Notes: generated from the letters alone by a model not told the origin. A DNA stretch of 64,000 bases from Ensifer adhaerens (GCF_000697965.2 NZ_CP015880.1:2046001-2110000); one strand, 5' to 3'; positions 43,581 through 53,447 are shown, counted from the stretch's first letter. A program made the numbers and translations.

Positions 43581-45314
43581 TCAGGCGGCCCGCGCGTCGG
43601 TCGCGCGGCGACGGTCACCCATGCCGCCCGTTGCCGCTGCCGTGCCCGCCTCGCGCCGCTCGGCACGGCGGTTGAGCTGGAAGCGGTTGACCAGTTCCGT
43701 CAGCCGCTGCGCGCCTTCGGCCAGCCGGACGCTGACGTCGGCGGTGCGCTCCACCATGCCCGCATTCTTCTGCGTCATGACGTCGATGTCGTTGACCGCA
43801 GCGTTGATTTCGCCGAGGCCCGCCGTCTGCTCGGTCGCAGCCGTCGCGATCGCTGCGATCCGCGTGTCGATCGCCGCGACGAAGTCCTCGATTTCCTTCA
43901 GCGCGCTGCCGGTATCGCCGACGAGGCGCACGCCTTCGGCGACTTCGGCGACCGAATTCTGGATCAGCGCCTTGATCTCCTTGGCGGCCTTGGCCGAGCG
44001 CTGGGCGAGCTCGCGCACCTCCGAGGCAACGACCGCAAAGCCCTTGCCGGCATCGCCGGCGCGCGCCGCCTCGACCCCGGCGTTGAGCGCCAAAAGGTTG
44101 GTCTGGAAAGCGATCTCGTCGATCACGCCGATGATCTGGCTGATCTCCTCGGAGGCCGCCTTGATGCGTTGCATCGCCGTCACCGCATCGCGCACGACGC
44201 CGGAAGAGCTGTGCGCCGATTGCCGCGCATTCTGCACCAGTGCGCGGGTCTGCTGGGTATTCTCGGTCGAGGTGCGCACCGTCGCCGTCGCCTGTTCCAG
44301 CGCCGCCGAGGTCTGCTCCAGGGCTGCCGCCTGCTGGCGCGTGCGGTCGGCAAGATGCTCGGCGGCATCCTTCATCTCGTGGCTGTTGCTGTTGAGGTCG
44401 CGGGTCTGGCTGAGCACGGCCGACAGCGTTTCCTGGAACATGCCGATCGAGGTGTTGAAGTCGCGCCGAAGGATTTCGAGCTCGCCGACGAAGGGCTCGT
44501 CCAGCGTCATGCGGATGTTGCACTCGGCTAGGCGGCCGAGCCCGGCGCCGATCTCCTGGACCGCAAGCACGCGGTCGGAAACGTCGACGGCGAATTTCAC
44601 CACCTTCGACACGCGACCGGCATCGTCGAGGATCGGATTGTAGGACGCCTGGATGAAGACCGTCTTGCCACCCTTGCCGATACGCTTGAACTGGTCGGTG
44701 ACGAAGCGCCCGGCCGCAAGATCGCGCCAGAAGCCGGCATAGGCGGGCGAATGGACATCGTCCGGCTCGCAGAACATGGAATGGTGCCGGCCGACGATCT
44801 CGGGAAGCGCGTAGCCCATGGCCGAAAGGAAGTTTTCGTTGGCGGTGATGATCTCGCCCGAAGGCGTGAATTCGATGATCGCCTGGGCCCGCGACAGGGC
44901 GTCGATCTTGCCCTGATCGTCGGTGCTCTTTGCCTTCGACGCGGTGATGTCCGTCGCGAACTTCACCACCTTGTAGGGCTTGCGGCCGCGAAACACCGGA
45001 TTGTAGGAGGCCTCGATCCAGATCTCCCGCCCGCCCTTGCCGATGCGCCGGTACTGCTGGCTGTCATATTCGCCGCGGGCAAGGCGTGCCCAGAAATCGG
45101 TATAGGCAGCGGACGCCGCCTCCTCCGGCTGCACGAACATGCGGTGATGCCGGCCGACAATCTCGTGGAGATCGTAACCCATCGCGCGGCAGAAATTCTC
45201 GTTGGCGGTCAGGATCGTGCCGGAAAGATCGAATTCGATGATCGCCTGCGACCGGTTGATCGCATCGAGCATGGCTTTGGCATCGGACGAAAAAAGAAAC
45301 GGCAGGCCAGTCAT
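43581..45314 (-). CDS. Soluble methyl-accepting chemotaxis protein with two PAS domains
   Basis: 577 residues without membrane helices. Two PAS domains (about 20-130 and 140-255) each carry TANENF and the EIVGRHH motif, then a conserved GKGG loop; they likely sense redox or a small ligand, possibly through haem or flavin. The C-terminal signalling domain has the hairpin tip [21 protein letters not shown] in part and [16 protein letters not shown]. It couples to CheA/CheW in the cytoplasm. No standard C-terminal CheR pentapeptide. ATG 45314 is used; an in-frame TTG lies 8 codons upstream. Confidence 0.93.
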   Translation of the reverse strand: MTGLPFLFSSDAKAMLDAINRSQAIIEFDLSGTILTANENFCRAMGYDLHEIVGRHHRMFVQPEEAASAAYTDFWARLARGEYDSQQYRRIGKGGREIWIEASYNPVFRGRKPYKVVKFATDITASKAKSTDDQGKIDALSRAQAIIEFTPSGEIITANENFLSAMGYALPEIVGRHHSMFCEPDDVHSPAYAGFWRDLAAGRFVTDQFKRIGKGGKTVFIQASYNPILDDAGRVSKVVKFAVDVSDRVLAVQEIGAGLGRLAECNIRMTLDEPFVGELEILRRDFNTSIGMFQETLSAVLSQTRDLNSNSHEMKDAAEHLADRTRQQAAALEQTSAALEQATATVRTSTENTQQTRALVQNARQSAHSSSGVVRDAVTAMQRIKAASEEISQIIGVIDEIAFQTNLLALNAGVEAARAGDAGKGFAVVASEVRELAQRSAKAAKEIKALIQNSVAEVAEGVRLVGDTGSALKEIEDFVAAIDTRIAAIATAATEQTAGLGEINAAVNDIDVMTQKNAGMVERTADVSVRLAEGAQRLTELVNRFQLNRRAERREAGTAAATGGMGDRRRATDARAA

Positions 45315-45432
45315 GAGGGCGGGACCTATAGCTAACAAATCGAAAAGGGATACATGCGAATTGTAGCTATTCGTATGATAAATTTCTTAAGCGATTCTTT
45401 TCGCGCCCCCTAGAATTGCCCTGCTTTTGCTC

Positions 45433-45948
45433 TCATGCGGCCTCGGTCCCGATCGTGCGCCGCGCTCTCAAATCGTGCAAAGCGAAATGGCCGGCCAGCA
45501 GCCAGATCAAAACTTCGAGCGCAAAGGTCCAGTGCAAGAGGAAGTTCAGGTACCAGGGTTTGTAGACCGCCTGCACATGCACAAGGTTCACCCTGAGATC
45601 CACAAAGGGAAAGAACCAGCGGATATCAGCCGCGACAGAATCCATCACCAGATGCAGGAGCACGCTCGAAAGCCCGACACCGACAAGGACGAGCTGTTTG
45701 CGCCGCCCGGTGGCGATGAGAACAAGCGCAACCGTCGCCGCCAGCACCAGCCAGAAGATCGGCGTGTGCACCCAGTAGTCGTGATGCGGCGTGCGGCGCT
45801 GGTCGATCAGGTAGAAATAGGCGAGATCGAAATCCGGCAGGACGGAACAGACAAGCCCGACACCGAAGATGGCGCGGGCCTGCGACGGGCTGCGGCGCGC
45901 AAACGGGCGGCACAGCAGATACCCGGCCGGCAGATGTGCAATGAACAA
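45433..45948 (-). CDS. YdjM-like membrane-bound metal-dependent hydrolase
   Basis: 171-residue membrane protein of the LexA-binding/YdjM family. LFIAHLPAGYLLCRPF, SVLPDFDLAYFYLID, TPHHDYWVHTPIF and SVLLHLVMDSVAADIRWFF contain the conserved Asp and His residues. A TTG start at 45948 is chosen because GGGAGGAAA lies 8 bases upstream and the family begins with FIAHLP; an in-frame TTG at 45987 lacks such a site. Activity unproven. Confidence 0.8.
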   Translation of the reverse strand: MFIAHLPAGYLLCRPFARRSPSQARAIFGVGLVCSVLPDFDLAYFYLIDQRRTPHHDYWVHTPIFWLVLAATVALVLIATGRRKQLVLVGVGLSSVLLHLVMDSVAADIRWFFPFVDLRVNLVHVQAVYKPWYLNFLLHWTFALEVLIWLLAGHFALHDLRARRTIGTEAA

Positions 45949-46078
45949 GCAGGTTTCCTCCCGAAGCGCGGCGATACCCGCGCCCAACGGGCGCAGTCTT
46001 TACGCGAACTCCGGAGGATTTGCAACCAAACTTGTCGCTTTGATGGCTTCCACCCACAGGCATCGCTGCCAGCGGACG

Positions 46079-46294
46079 TTACCAGTTGCCCGGATCTGCC
46101 GTGTGGTCGACGCTCGCGAATTCGTCCGCCTTGTCGCGCTCGAGCGTCAGCCTGGTAATGTTCTTCGCCTCGTCGGTGACGGCGTAGGAAAGCGGCGCCG
46201 GCTCGCGGGTCAGATACTGGTACATCAAAAGGGCCGCCTCCTCGGCGCTATCGGCCTCGAATTCCTTGGCGACGCTGACGAAGAACCTTTGCAT
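46079..46294 (-). CDS. Small conserved hypothetical protein
   Basis: 71 residues: MQRFFVSVAKEFEADSAEEA, LLMYQYLTREPAPLSYAVTD and TRLTLERDKADEF. Soluble, acidic, with no known domain recognised. The start at 46294 is chosen because the sequence before it is low-complexity and lacks a ribosome site. Function unknown. Confidence 0.55.
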   Translation of the reverse strand: MQRFFVSVAKEFEADSAEEAALLMYQYLTREPAPLSYAVTDEAKNITRLTLERDKADEFASVDHTADPGNW

Positions 46295-46433
46295 GGCCTG
46301 CCCCTGCCCGTTTGACTGCGCTGAACGCCTGGATATGACATCTGGATATGACATGGAGCGCTCGCGCCGGGCGTCAATGCGTCGCCCGCCTGTCGGCCGT
46401 ATTCCAGGCGGCAGGCCGGACGTTCGGCGTCCC

Positions 46434-47360
46434 TCAAAAACTTCCGGCGAGAGCGGCGGCAGCCAGCAGCCCGCCGGTCAGGATATTCGCCAGAAACAGT
46501 CGATAGCTGATTTCGGGGCGATCGAGGTCGAAACGCCGGGCCTGCCACGCGAGATGGGCCGCGATCACCACCATGCCGATGGCATACAGGCTCGACATGC
46601 CGAGCATCCAGCCGCCAACAGACCAGGCGGCCAGCGTCAGGCCGTAGAACAGGGCGATACAGGCCTTGCCGCGAGAGCCGAACAGGATCGCCGTCGACTT
46701 GAGACCGAGACGCGTGTCGTCTCGCACATCGACATAGGCGTAGGCCGTATCATAGCCGATCTGCCACGCAACGGCGCCGGCCCACATCAGCACAGCGCCC
46801 GCCGGAACATGTCCGGCAACCTGCGACCAGGCCATCAGCATGCCCCAGTTGAAGGCAGCGCCCAAGACCGCTTGCGGCCAATGGGTGAACCTCTTGCAGA
46901 AGGGGTAGAGGAACACGAGCGGCACGACGCACACCGCAAGCACACGGGTCGCGGGGCTCAGGAAGACAAGGAGCGAAGCGGCGAGCGCAAGTTGCGCAAT
47001 CAGGAAGACAACGGCCCGGGACATGCCGATCTCACCATTTGCAAGCGGACGAAACCGCGTGCGCTCGACATGCCCGTCGAAATTGCGGTCGGCCATGTCA
47101 TTGATGGTGGAGCCGGCACTGCGCATCAGAAATGCGCCGAGCGTGAACACCAGAATATCCCGAATCTCGGGAAGGCCATGCGCCGCCTGGAAAAGCGCCG
47201 CCCAACAGGGAAAGAGCGTCAGCCAGATACCGACCGGCCTGTCGAGCCGCGCAAGACGGGTATAGGGCCGCACCGCCCGCGGCAACCGGCGATCCACCCA
47301 GTCGCCGCGGTGAATGTCTGTCAGGTCGGGGCGGCTTGCTGCGGTCATGAGGCGGGTCAT
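46434..47360 (-). CDS. ubiA: 4-hydroxybenzoate polyprenyltransferase UbiA
   Basis: 308-residue integral membrane prenyltransferase attaching the polyprenyl tail to 4-hydroxybenzoate in ubiquinone synthesis. The two Asp-rich motifs are NDMADRNFDGHVERTRFRPL (from Asn87) and YVDVRDDTRLGLKST; WDRPIG-like LDRPVGIWL is near the N-terminus. Start ATG 47360; ATG 47348 is four codons on. Standing alone, as in other rhizobia. Confidence 0.95.
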   Translation of the reverse strand: MTRLMTAASRPDLTDIHRGDWVDRRLPRAVRPYTRLARLDRPVGIWLTLFPCWAALFQAAHGLPEIRDILVFTLGAFLMRSAGSTINDMADRNFDGHVERTRFRPLANGEIGMSRAVVFLIAQLALAASLLVFLSPATRVLAVCVVPLVFLYPFCKRFTHWPQAVLGAAFNWGMLMAWSQVAGHVPAGAVLMWAGAVAWQIGYDTAYAYVDVRDDTRLGLKSTAILFGSRGKACIALFYGLTLAAWSVGGWMLGMSSLYAIGMVVIAAHLAWQARRFDLDRPEISYRLFLANILTGGLLAAAALAGSF

Positions 47361-47514
47361 CCAGTCAGCGTGCGGCGCGCTCCGGCGGCGGCCGCAAACA
47401 GCGGCACTATAGGCGCGGGCGTGCTCAGATAAAGGAGGGATTCTGTCGCAGAGGAAGCAGGCTTCCGGCGCGGGGTTCGCCGCTCCGGCAACCATGGGTC
47501 GTGGGAATGGAAGC

Positions 47515-47690
47515 TAAACGGCCTCTCCGCCGCCCCCCAGAGGCGGGGAAAAGGAACCGCGGAAAGCACGCCAACGTCCCTTCTCCCCGCATGCGGGGAG
47601 AAGGCGCCGGCAGGCGGGTGAGGGTCAGCTCCCTCACCGCGAGATGAGGGGCAGCCCCCTCGTCACGGAATGCGGATAAACCCTCACCAC
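47515..47690. repeat. GC-rich intergenic repeat with 26-bp palindrome
   Basis: Centre is CCTTCTCCCCGCAT followed by its exact complement ATGCGGGGAGAAGG (47579-47604). It is flanked by GGCAGGCGGGTGAGGG and GAGATGAGGGGCAGCCCC, which recur after such palindromes in rhizobial intergenic DNA. The two ends of the element are approximate. It fills most of the ubiA-peroxiredoxin gap. Confidence 0.6.
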
Positions 47691-47753
47691 CAGCAACGAA
47701 GGACGAACCCGTACGCGGGCGCTTCCGCGCCCTGGCGAAATGTCAGCCCCGCC

Positions 47754-48416
47754 TCAGCCCTTCGGCTGCGGCACGATGCGGATATAGGGCTTCGGCGCGC
47801 GCCAGCCCTCCGGATAGACCTTGCGGGCATCCTCATCCGTGACGGAGCCGGCGATGATCACGTCGTCGCCCTGCTGCCAGTTCACCGGCGTTGCCACCTT
47901 GTGCTTGGCCGTCAGCTGCAGCGAGTCGATGACACGCAGCACCTCGTCGAAGTTGCGGCCTGTCGTCATCGGATAGATGAGGATCAGCTTGATCTTCTTG
48001 TCCGGGCCGACGACGAAGACGTTGCGCACCGTCTGGTTGTCAGCGGGCGTACGCTTGGTCGGATCGCCGGAAACCGGCGCCGGCAGCATGCCGTAGAGCT
48101 TCGAGACGGTGTAGTCGACATCGGCGATCATCGGGAAGTTCGGCGCATGGCCCTGTGTCTCCTCGATATCGGCGGCCCAGCCGGCATGGCGGTCGAGCGG
48201 ATCGACCGAAAGGCCGATGATCTTGACGCCGCGCCGGTCGAATTCCGGCTTGATGCGCGCCATGTAGCCGAGCTCGGTGGTGCAGACGGGCGTAAAGTCC
48301 TTCGGGTGCGAAAACAGCACCGCCCAGGAGTCGCCGATCCAGTCGTGAAACCGGATCGTGCCGTCGGTTGTCCCGACCTCGAAGTCCGGTGCGAGGTCAT
48401 TGATTGCAAGCGTCAC
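47754..48416 (-). CDS. 1-Cys peroxiredoxin (Prx6 type)
   Basis: 220-residue peroxiredoxin reducing peroxides. The peroxidatic cysteine is Cys45 in HPKDFTPVCTTELG, and there is no other Cys, defining the 1-Cys type. NQTVRNVFVVGPDKKIKLIL and YPMTTGRNFDEVLRVIDSLQ are family marks, as is the C-terminal arm WRAPKPYIRIVPQP. GTG at 48416 is the start, after GGAGGG. A glutathione or thioredoxin partner is expected. Confidence 0.94.
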   Translation of the reverse strand: MTLAINDLAPDFEVGTTDGTIRFHDWIGDSWAVLFSHPKDFTPVCTTELGYMARIKPEFDRRGVKIIGLSVDPLDRHAGWAADIEETQGHAPNFPMIADVDYTVSKLYGMLPAPVSGDPTKRTPADNQTVRNVFVVGPDKKIKLILIYPMTTGRNFDEVLRVIDSLQLTAKHKVATPVNWQQGDDVIIAGSVTDEDARKVYPEGWRAPKPYIRIVPQPKG

Positions 48417-48776
48417 GATACCCTCCAGTTGTGTATGCACCGCGCCCATCCGGAGCGGTGGCAGCGCTTAGATTTTTGGCAACGCGGCGTCCGAAAAGGC
48501 GCTCAAAAAGCCCGCTGTATTCCTCTGGCTTTTTCCAACATGTGTTTTCCGACGGAAATCGGCCGGAGAGAAATCCTTTAGAAAAACAAAATATTACAGT
48601 GGCCTCCGCCCTGTCATTCAGACGCTTGGCGCCGTCGCGCGAGGCTCAGTGTGCCACTTTTGCCGGTTAAGGCAACTGGAAAGACGGGCGTCGCCAACGG
48701 CCCGGTCGAGCCCCGGGAAAATGCCCGCAACGGGGGCCCGGCCGCTGCCCGCCGGAAGCGTCCCTTGCAACCTTCG
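48417..48776. other. Gene-free stretch upstream of the peroxiredoxin
   Basis: About 360 bp, AT-rich around 48530-48600, the likely promoter region of the peroxiredoxin. No open frame with protein-like sequence and no clear OxyR site could be identified. Confidence 0.4.
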
Positions 48777-49334
48777 TCAGGCGAGCAACTTCGCCGCCCA
48801 GGCCGAAACATCATCGCCGCTGCTCACGTCCGGCCGCACGATCCCGTCGATCATGAAGGTCGGGGAGACGTGGATGCCGTTCTGGCGGGCGTACCGGCAA
48901 TGCCATTTGATCTCCCGATCGAGATCGGGGATCGCAAAGGCCGCCTTCAGTTGCACGCCGCTATAACCTTCCAGTCGCTCGATGATCGTGTTGGGGGTCA
49001 CGTCCATGTTGGGCCCGCCGGCGTGGTGGGTGAACTCGAACTCCTCCCGATGCGCAGCGACGGCCGCGATGACGGTCTTTGCGGTCTCCTTGCCGCCCGC
49101 CAGCGTCGAGGCCGCAAGAATACAGCGAACGACGACGCCGGAATACATGTGCCAGGGCTGCGACTGCAGCCGGATCTTGATGGTGATCCTGTCCGCGCCG
49201 GCGCGGGCGAGAAGGGCATCGAGCTTGCCGAATGCCTTGGCCGAGTAAGGATCCGTCGGTTCCAGAAAGACCTCGAAGAGGTGCGGACCGGTGCCCCAGG
49301 TGAGTGGATCGGCGTGCCAAGGTGCGTCTGTCAT
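48777..49334 (-). CDS. DsbA-family thioredoxin-fold protein lacking CxxC
   Basis: 185 residues with a thioredoxin/DsbA-like layout: FEVFLEPTDPYSAKAFGKLD at the usual active-site position, FTHHAGGPNMD, and the cis-Pro region NGIHVSPTFMIDG. The CxxC pair is replaced by TDPY, so it is unlikely to be an oxidoreductase in the usual sense. No signal peptide. AAGGGGA precedes the ATG. Role unknown. Confidence 0.75.
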   Translation of the reverse strand: MTDAPWHADPLTWGTGPHLFEVFLEPTDPYSAKAFGKLDALLARAGADRITIKIRLQSQPWHMYSGVVVRCILAASTLAGGKETAKTVIAAVAAHREEFEFTHHAGGPNMDVTPNTIIERLEGYSGVQLKAAFAIPDLDREIKWHCRYARQNGIHVSPTFMIDGIVRPDVSSGDDVSAWAAKLLA

Positions 49335-49449
49335 GTGATGTCCCCTTCTTCAAGCCGCCTGATCTGTTCGATGAACGTCGAGAGCCATGCGCCCGGTCTG
49401 CAAGGCTTCGACGAAATGGCGGGCACCAGGACGGCGGTCCGGGTAAAGT

Positions 49450-50439
49450 TCACGTCGCCTGCAGCAGCGCGCCGTAGGTCGCCAGATCGACATTGCCGCC
49501 GCTCAGGACGATGCCGACGCGCTTGCCGGCGCAGGCAAGCACCCCCTCGAGCACGGCGGCCGCCGCAAGGCAGCCGGTCGGCTCGACCACGATCTTCATG
49601 CGCTCGCCGAAGAAACGCATGGTTTCGACCAGCTGTGCGTCGCTCACCGTGACGATGTCGGCGACCGCGCGCTGGATGATCGGAAAATTGTGGGCGCCGA
49701 TGCTGGGGGTGAGCGCGCCGTCGGCGATCGACTTCGGGATGGCGATTTCGACGATCCGGCCCTGGCGCAGCGACTGCTGGCCGTCATTGCCGGCCTCGGG
49801 CTCGACGCCGACGATGGTCGCGCCGGGCGAGCGCTCCCTGGCGGCGAGCGCGGTGCCGCCAAGCAGCCCGCCGCCGCCGAGCGGCGTGACGATCAGGTCG
49901 AGCTCACCCACCTCCTCGATCAGCTCAAGAATTGCCGTCCCCTGGCCCGCGATCACGTCCGCATGGTCGAAGGGAGGGATCAGCACAGCGCCGCGCTCGG
50001 CCGCCAACCGGGCGCTGATGGCCGAGCGGTCTTCCTTGTAGCGGTCGTAGAACACGACGTCGGCGCCATAGCCGCGCGTTGCCGCCACCTTCATGTCGGG
50101 CGCATCGGCGGGCATGACGATCGTCGCTGCGACGCCCTGCAGGCGCGCGGCATAGGCGATCGCCTGGGCATGATTGCCGGAGGAAAAGGCGACGACGCCC
50201 TGCCTCGATCCCTTTTCCCTGAGCGCGGCGATGGCGTTATAGGCGCCGCGGAACTTGAAGGCGCCGCCGCGCTGGAAGTTTTCCGCCTTGAAGAACAGCC
50301 GGGCGCCGGTGGCGGCATCGGCCGTGCGCGAGGTCAGGACCGGCGTTCGGTGCGCGATCCCGGCGATCCGGTTTCGGGCCATCTGCACGTCGTCGAATGT
50401 CGGAATGCGCAATGCCTCGTCCGCCGCTGAAACTGCCAT
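49450..50439 (-). CDS. Threonine/serine dehydratase (fold-type II PLP enzyme)
   Basis: 329-residue PLP enzyme. The PLP lysine is in FKFRGAYNAI, the phosphate loop is TPLGGGGLLGGTAL, SSGNHAQAIA is the carboxylate-binding loop, and the C-terminal serine is in VLSGGNVDL. Lack of an ACT domain means a catabolic threonine dehydratase, serine racemase or hydroxyaspartate ammonia-lyase. GGGGAGAG precedes the ATG. No adjacent partner indicates which. Confidence 0.92.
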   Translation of the reverse strand: MAVSAADEALRIPTFDDVQMARNRIAGIAHRTPVLTSRTADAATGARLFFKAENFQRGGAFKFRGAYNAIAALREKGSRQGVVAFSSGNHAQAIAYAARLQGVAATIVMPADAPDMKVAATRGYGADVVFYDRYKEDRSAISARLAAERGAVLIPPFDHADVIAGQGTAILELIEEVGELDLIVTPLGGGGLLGGTALAARERSPGATIVGVEPEAGNDGQQSLRQGRIVEIAIPKSIADGALTPSIGAHNFPIIQRAVADIVTVSDAQLVETMRFFGERMKIVVEPTGCLAAAAVLEGVLACAGKRVGIVLSGGNVDLATYGALLQAT

Positions 50440-50502
50440 CGAGTCTCTCCCCTGAGCCTGCTTTCCGGAGGCTAGTAAAGACCGCCATGCAAGGCAAGGA
50501 CG

Positions 50503-51090
50503 TCAGCCGTGTCCCCCATTTTTGGACACCTGCCCATCTTGGGGCGGGACCGTGCGGTAATGGTCGACGGCGAAGCTGAAGAGCACCTTGAGCATGAAGA
50601 GGCCTGAGACCGCCATCATCGCCGGCGTCAGACCGGGCAGAAGCGGCAGGCCGGCAAGGCCAATCGCAGTGAGCAGCCCGCCGACGAAGGTCTGCGCCTC
50701 CCGCCCCGCCAGCCGGTTGACGAGCGCGGCCGCTGCGATCGTATAGGCCAAGACGACAACCGCGGCCGCGATCCCGCTGCCAAGAAGCAGCGCGACGAGG
50801 ACGATGTGGAAATGGATGGCGATGAATATCCAGCGGTTGCGCGGCCGGGCTGCGTAGAAATCATTGGTCGACGGCGTGAAATTGGCGACGCAGCCGGCGG
50901 CGATGTCGAGCACGAGAACAAGCGCCAGCGCCGCCCGCCACCAGGCAAGATCGGCAAGCATCGACCCCGTAGACAGCGCAAAGACGACGGCAACGCCGGC
51001 TCCGAACAGGAGTATGGCGGCGAGATAGGCGAGTGGTTGCTCTTCACCGAAAACGTCGTGCAGGTGGGGATGGATGCGAAGAGATCTCAT
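50503..51090 (-). CDS. Membrane protein of unknown function
   Basis: 195 residues with about five helices: YLAAILLFGAGVAVVFAL, WWRAALALVLVLDIAAG, IFIAIHFHIVLVALLLG, AAAVVVLAYTIAAAAL and MMAVSGLFMLKVLFSFAVDH. Conserved-looking NFTPSTNDFYA and RPRNRW lie between helices 2 and 3. No known transporter motif. The frame is 64 bp upstream of, and on the same strand as, the dehydratase gene; they may form an operon. Confidence 0.65.
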   Translation of the reverse strand: MRSLRIHPHLHDVFGEEQPLAYLAAILLFGAGVAVVFALSTGSMLADLAWWRAALALVLVLDIAAGCVANFTPSTNDFYAARPRNRWIFIAIHFHIVLVALLLGSGIAAAVVVLAYTIAAAALVNRLAGREAQTFVGGLLTAIGLAGLPLLPGLTPAMMAVSGLFMLKVLFSFAVDHYRTVPPQDGQVSKNGGHG

Positions 51091-51218
51091 GGAGGTCGCC
51101 TGGGCAAACGCGGAATGGCCGCCACTATGAAGGGACGTTGGCCGGGCGCAAGCGGCTAACCGTAACGTGCCGCCGGGATGCCCAGCCGCGCACGGGCTCC
51201 GCTCCGCCCGCTCCCGAC

Positions 51219-52730
51219 CTAAGACGGCTTCGCCTCCGCCTTCTCGTCGCCCCAGGACCGCAACACCTGCGCAAGTGCTGCCACGCCCTTGCCGATCTCG
51301 GCCGCCTCGAGGCTCGCATAGCCCATGACGATGCCGGCCCGGTCCGGCCGGTGGCCGGCATCACCTGCCGCATAGAGGGGCGAAACCGGATAGAGGCCGA
51401 CGCCAGCCGCCCGCGCTCGCGCGATCAGCGCGTCTTCCTGCGCCTTTTCCAACTGCTCGAACCAGACGACCACATGCAGGCCGGCATCGGCGCCGGATAT
51501 GGTCACCGCGTCGCCGAGCTCCGCCTTGAGCGCCGTCAGCAGGGCCTCCCGCCGGCGGCCATTGTTGCGCCGGCTGCGGCGGATGTGGCGCTCATAGGCG
51601 CCGCTTGCAATCATCGCCGCCAGTGCTTCCTGCTCGAGGCTTGGCGAATGGCGGTCGATCAGTTGTTTGGCGGCGGCAAAGGCCGGGACAAGCGGCGGCG
51701 GCACGACGAGATAGCCGAGCCGGAGCATCGGCGACAGGCTCTTGGAAATCGTGCCGAGATAAAGCACGTTTTCCGCCTGTCCCATGGTCTGGAGCGGCGG
51801 GATCGGCCGGATGTCGTATCGATATTCGCCGTCGTAATCATCTTCGAGCACATAGGCCCCGGTTCGCCTGGACCAGGCCAGAAGCTCCTGCCGCCGCCGG
51901 GCCGAAAGCACGCTGCCGAGCGGGAACTGATGCGAGGGCGTGACATAGGCGAGCCTGGCATCCTCCAATTGTTCGAGGATGTCGGTCCTCAGCCCTTCCG
52001 CGTCGACCGCGAGGGGAACCACCGCGGCGCCGGCGGCGGCAAAGACCCGGCGCGCCATCACATAGCCCGGATCCTCCATCGCCACCCGGTCGCCAGCATC
52101 GACGAGCACGCGCGCCGCAAGGTCCAGCCCCTGCTGCGAGCCGTTGACGACGACGATCTGATCCGGATCGCAACTGAGCCCCCGCGCGCGCCAGAGATAG
52201 GCCTGCAGGGCCATGCGCAGGGCAGACGAACCGGCGGGGTGATCATAGGCAAGCCGCGGCCTTCGCCGGCGGAGCGCCGCGTTGACCGACTGCCGCCACG
52301 CCTCCTCCGGAAAATCCGCGGCCGACAGGTCGCCGTAACGAAAGTCGGCAATCAGCCGAGCAGAAACCGGCGGCATCCAGATCGGCCCGTCGCAAAGGGC
52401 AGCCCCCAGGCGTGACAGGCGAACCGCCGCCGCACCCTTGTCCCGATGCTTCTGGCTCGCTGGGCGCCCGGGCGCGGCCACCGAGCCGGGACCCTGCCAG
52501 GCCGCAAGCAACGCAACCCGCGAGCGCGCGCCCTGCCGGCTTTCCAGATACCCCTCGGACAGAAGCTGCTCATAGGCGGCCGTCACCGTCGTGCGCGAAA
52601 CGCCAAGCTCGGCGGCGAGCGCCCGCGTCGACGGCAGCAGCGCCTCGGCGCCATAGGTGCCGTCAAGGACCTGTGCCTTCAGCGCCTCATAGATCCGCCG
52701 GGCGGTCCCGACCGTCGCCTCTTCTTTCAT
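51219..52730 (-). CDS. MocR/PdxR-type GntR regulator with aminotransferase-like domain
   Basis: 503-residue regulator. N-terminal GntR winged helix (LPSTRALAAELGVSRTTVTA, then YEQLLSEGYLESRQGARS) joined to a fold-type I aminotransferase-like domain: VNGSQQGLDLAARVLVDAGD, DDYDGEYRYD and the PLP lysine in GTISKSLSPMLRLGYLV. Such proteins sense PLP or amino-acid adducts; PdxR and GabR are examples. ATG 52730 is used. Divergent from the PaiB-like gene, its likely target, across a region with three AAACTGG sites. Confidence 0.92.
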   Translation of the reverse strand: MKEEATVGTARRIYEALKAQVLDGTYGAEALLPSTRALAAELGVSRTTVTAAYEQLLSEGYLESRQGARSRVALLAAWQGPGSVAAPGRPASQKHRDKGAAAVRLSRLGAALCDGPIWMPPVSARLIADFRYGDLSAADFPEEAWRQSVNAALRRRRPRLAYDHPAGSSALRMALQAYLWRARGLSCDPDQIVVVNGSQQGLDLAARVLVDAGDRVAMEDPGYVMARRVFAAAGAAVVPLAVDAEGLRTDILEQLEDARLAYVTPSHQFPLGSVLSARRRQELLAWSRRTGAYVLEDDYDGEYRYDIRPIPPLQTMGQAENVLYLGTISKSLSPMLRLGYLVVPPPLVPAFAAAKQLIDRHSPSLEQEALAAMIASGAYERHIRRSRRNNGRRREALLTALKAELGDAVTISGADAGLHVVVWFEQLEKAQEDALIARARAAGVGLYPVSPLYAAGDAGHRPDRAGIVMGYASLEAAEIGKGVAALAQVLRSWGDEKAEAKPS

Positions 52731-52736
52731 CGTCAC

Positions 52737-52788
52737 AAACTGGCCCACGTATTTATACGGAAACTGGATATTCTTGGCCGTCCAGTTT
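52737..52788. promoter_or_regulatory. Three AAACTGG sites in the MocR intergenic region
   Basis: AAACTGG occurs at 52737-52743 and 52761-52767 as a direct repeat (24-bp period) and inverted as CCAGTTT at 52782-52788, in a 93-bp divergent gap. MocR proteins are known to bind direct and inverted repeats in just such gaps, so this is the probable operator. Confidence 0.72.
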
Positions 52789-52823
52789 GCCTCTATGACG
52801 GGACGAGCACAAGGAGCGAGATC

Positions 52824-53447
52824 ATGTACACACCGCCTGCCTTCAAGGAAGAAACGCTGAGCGTGTTGCACGACATCATCGAGGCGGCTTCGCTTTCGAC
52901 CCTCGTCACCGCCACGGCCGATGGGCTGCTTGCGAGCCCGCTGCCGCTGCTGCTTGATCGCAACGAGGGGCCGAACGGCACGCTCTACGGCCACGTCGCC
53001 CGCGCCAACCCGCAAGGAACGACACCGGTCATCGGCGCGGCTATGGCGACCTTCATGGGGCCGGACGCCTATGTCACGCCCTCCTGGTATGCCTCCAAGC
53101 GCGAACACGGCAAGGTCGTGCCGACCTGGAACTATGTCGCCGTGCACGCCTATGGCGCGGCCGAATTCTTCACCGACGAGGACCGGCTGCTCGACATCGT
53201 CACGCGGCTGACCAACCGGCATGAGGCCGGACGAGCCGAGCCCTGGCAGGTCAGCGACGCGCCCGCCGCCTTCGTCAAGGCGCAGCTTCGCGGCATCATC
53301 GGCCTCAGGCTGCCGATCGAGCGTCTCGACGGCAAGCGCAAGATGAGCCAGAACCGCAGTGCCGAGGACCGCACCGGCGTCGCGGCAGGGCTTGCCGCCA
53401 GCGCCCGCCGCGAGGATCGCCTCGTCGCTGAGGAAATACCGGTCTGA
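52824..53447 (+). CDS. FMN-binding negative transcriptional regulator (PaiB family)
   Basis: 207-residue PaiB-like FMN-binding split-barrel protein. It opens MYTPPAFKEE, with TATADGLLASPLPLLLD, YVTPSWYASKREHGKVVPTW in part (PSWY-K-VPTWNY is the family core) and QLRGIIGLRLPIERLDGKRKMSQNR in part. Related to PNPOx-like flavoproteins. Divergent from a MocR/PdxR regulator, suggesting a role linked to PLP or FMN metabolism. AAGGAG precedes the ATG, slightly far. Confidence 0.92.
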   Translation: MYTPPAFKEETLSVLHDIIEAASLSTLVTATADGLLASPLPLLLDRNEGPNGTLYGHVARANPQGTTPVIGAAMATFMGPDAYVTPSWYASKREHGKVVPTWNYVAVHAYGAAEFFTDEDRLLDIVTRLTNRHEAGRAEPWQVSDAPAAFVKAQLRGIIGLRLPIERLDGKRKMSQNRSAEDRTGVAAGLAASARREDRLVAEEIPV

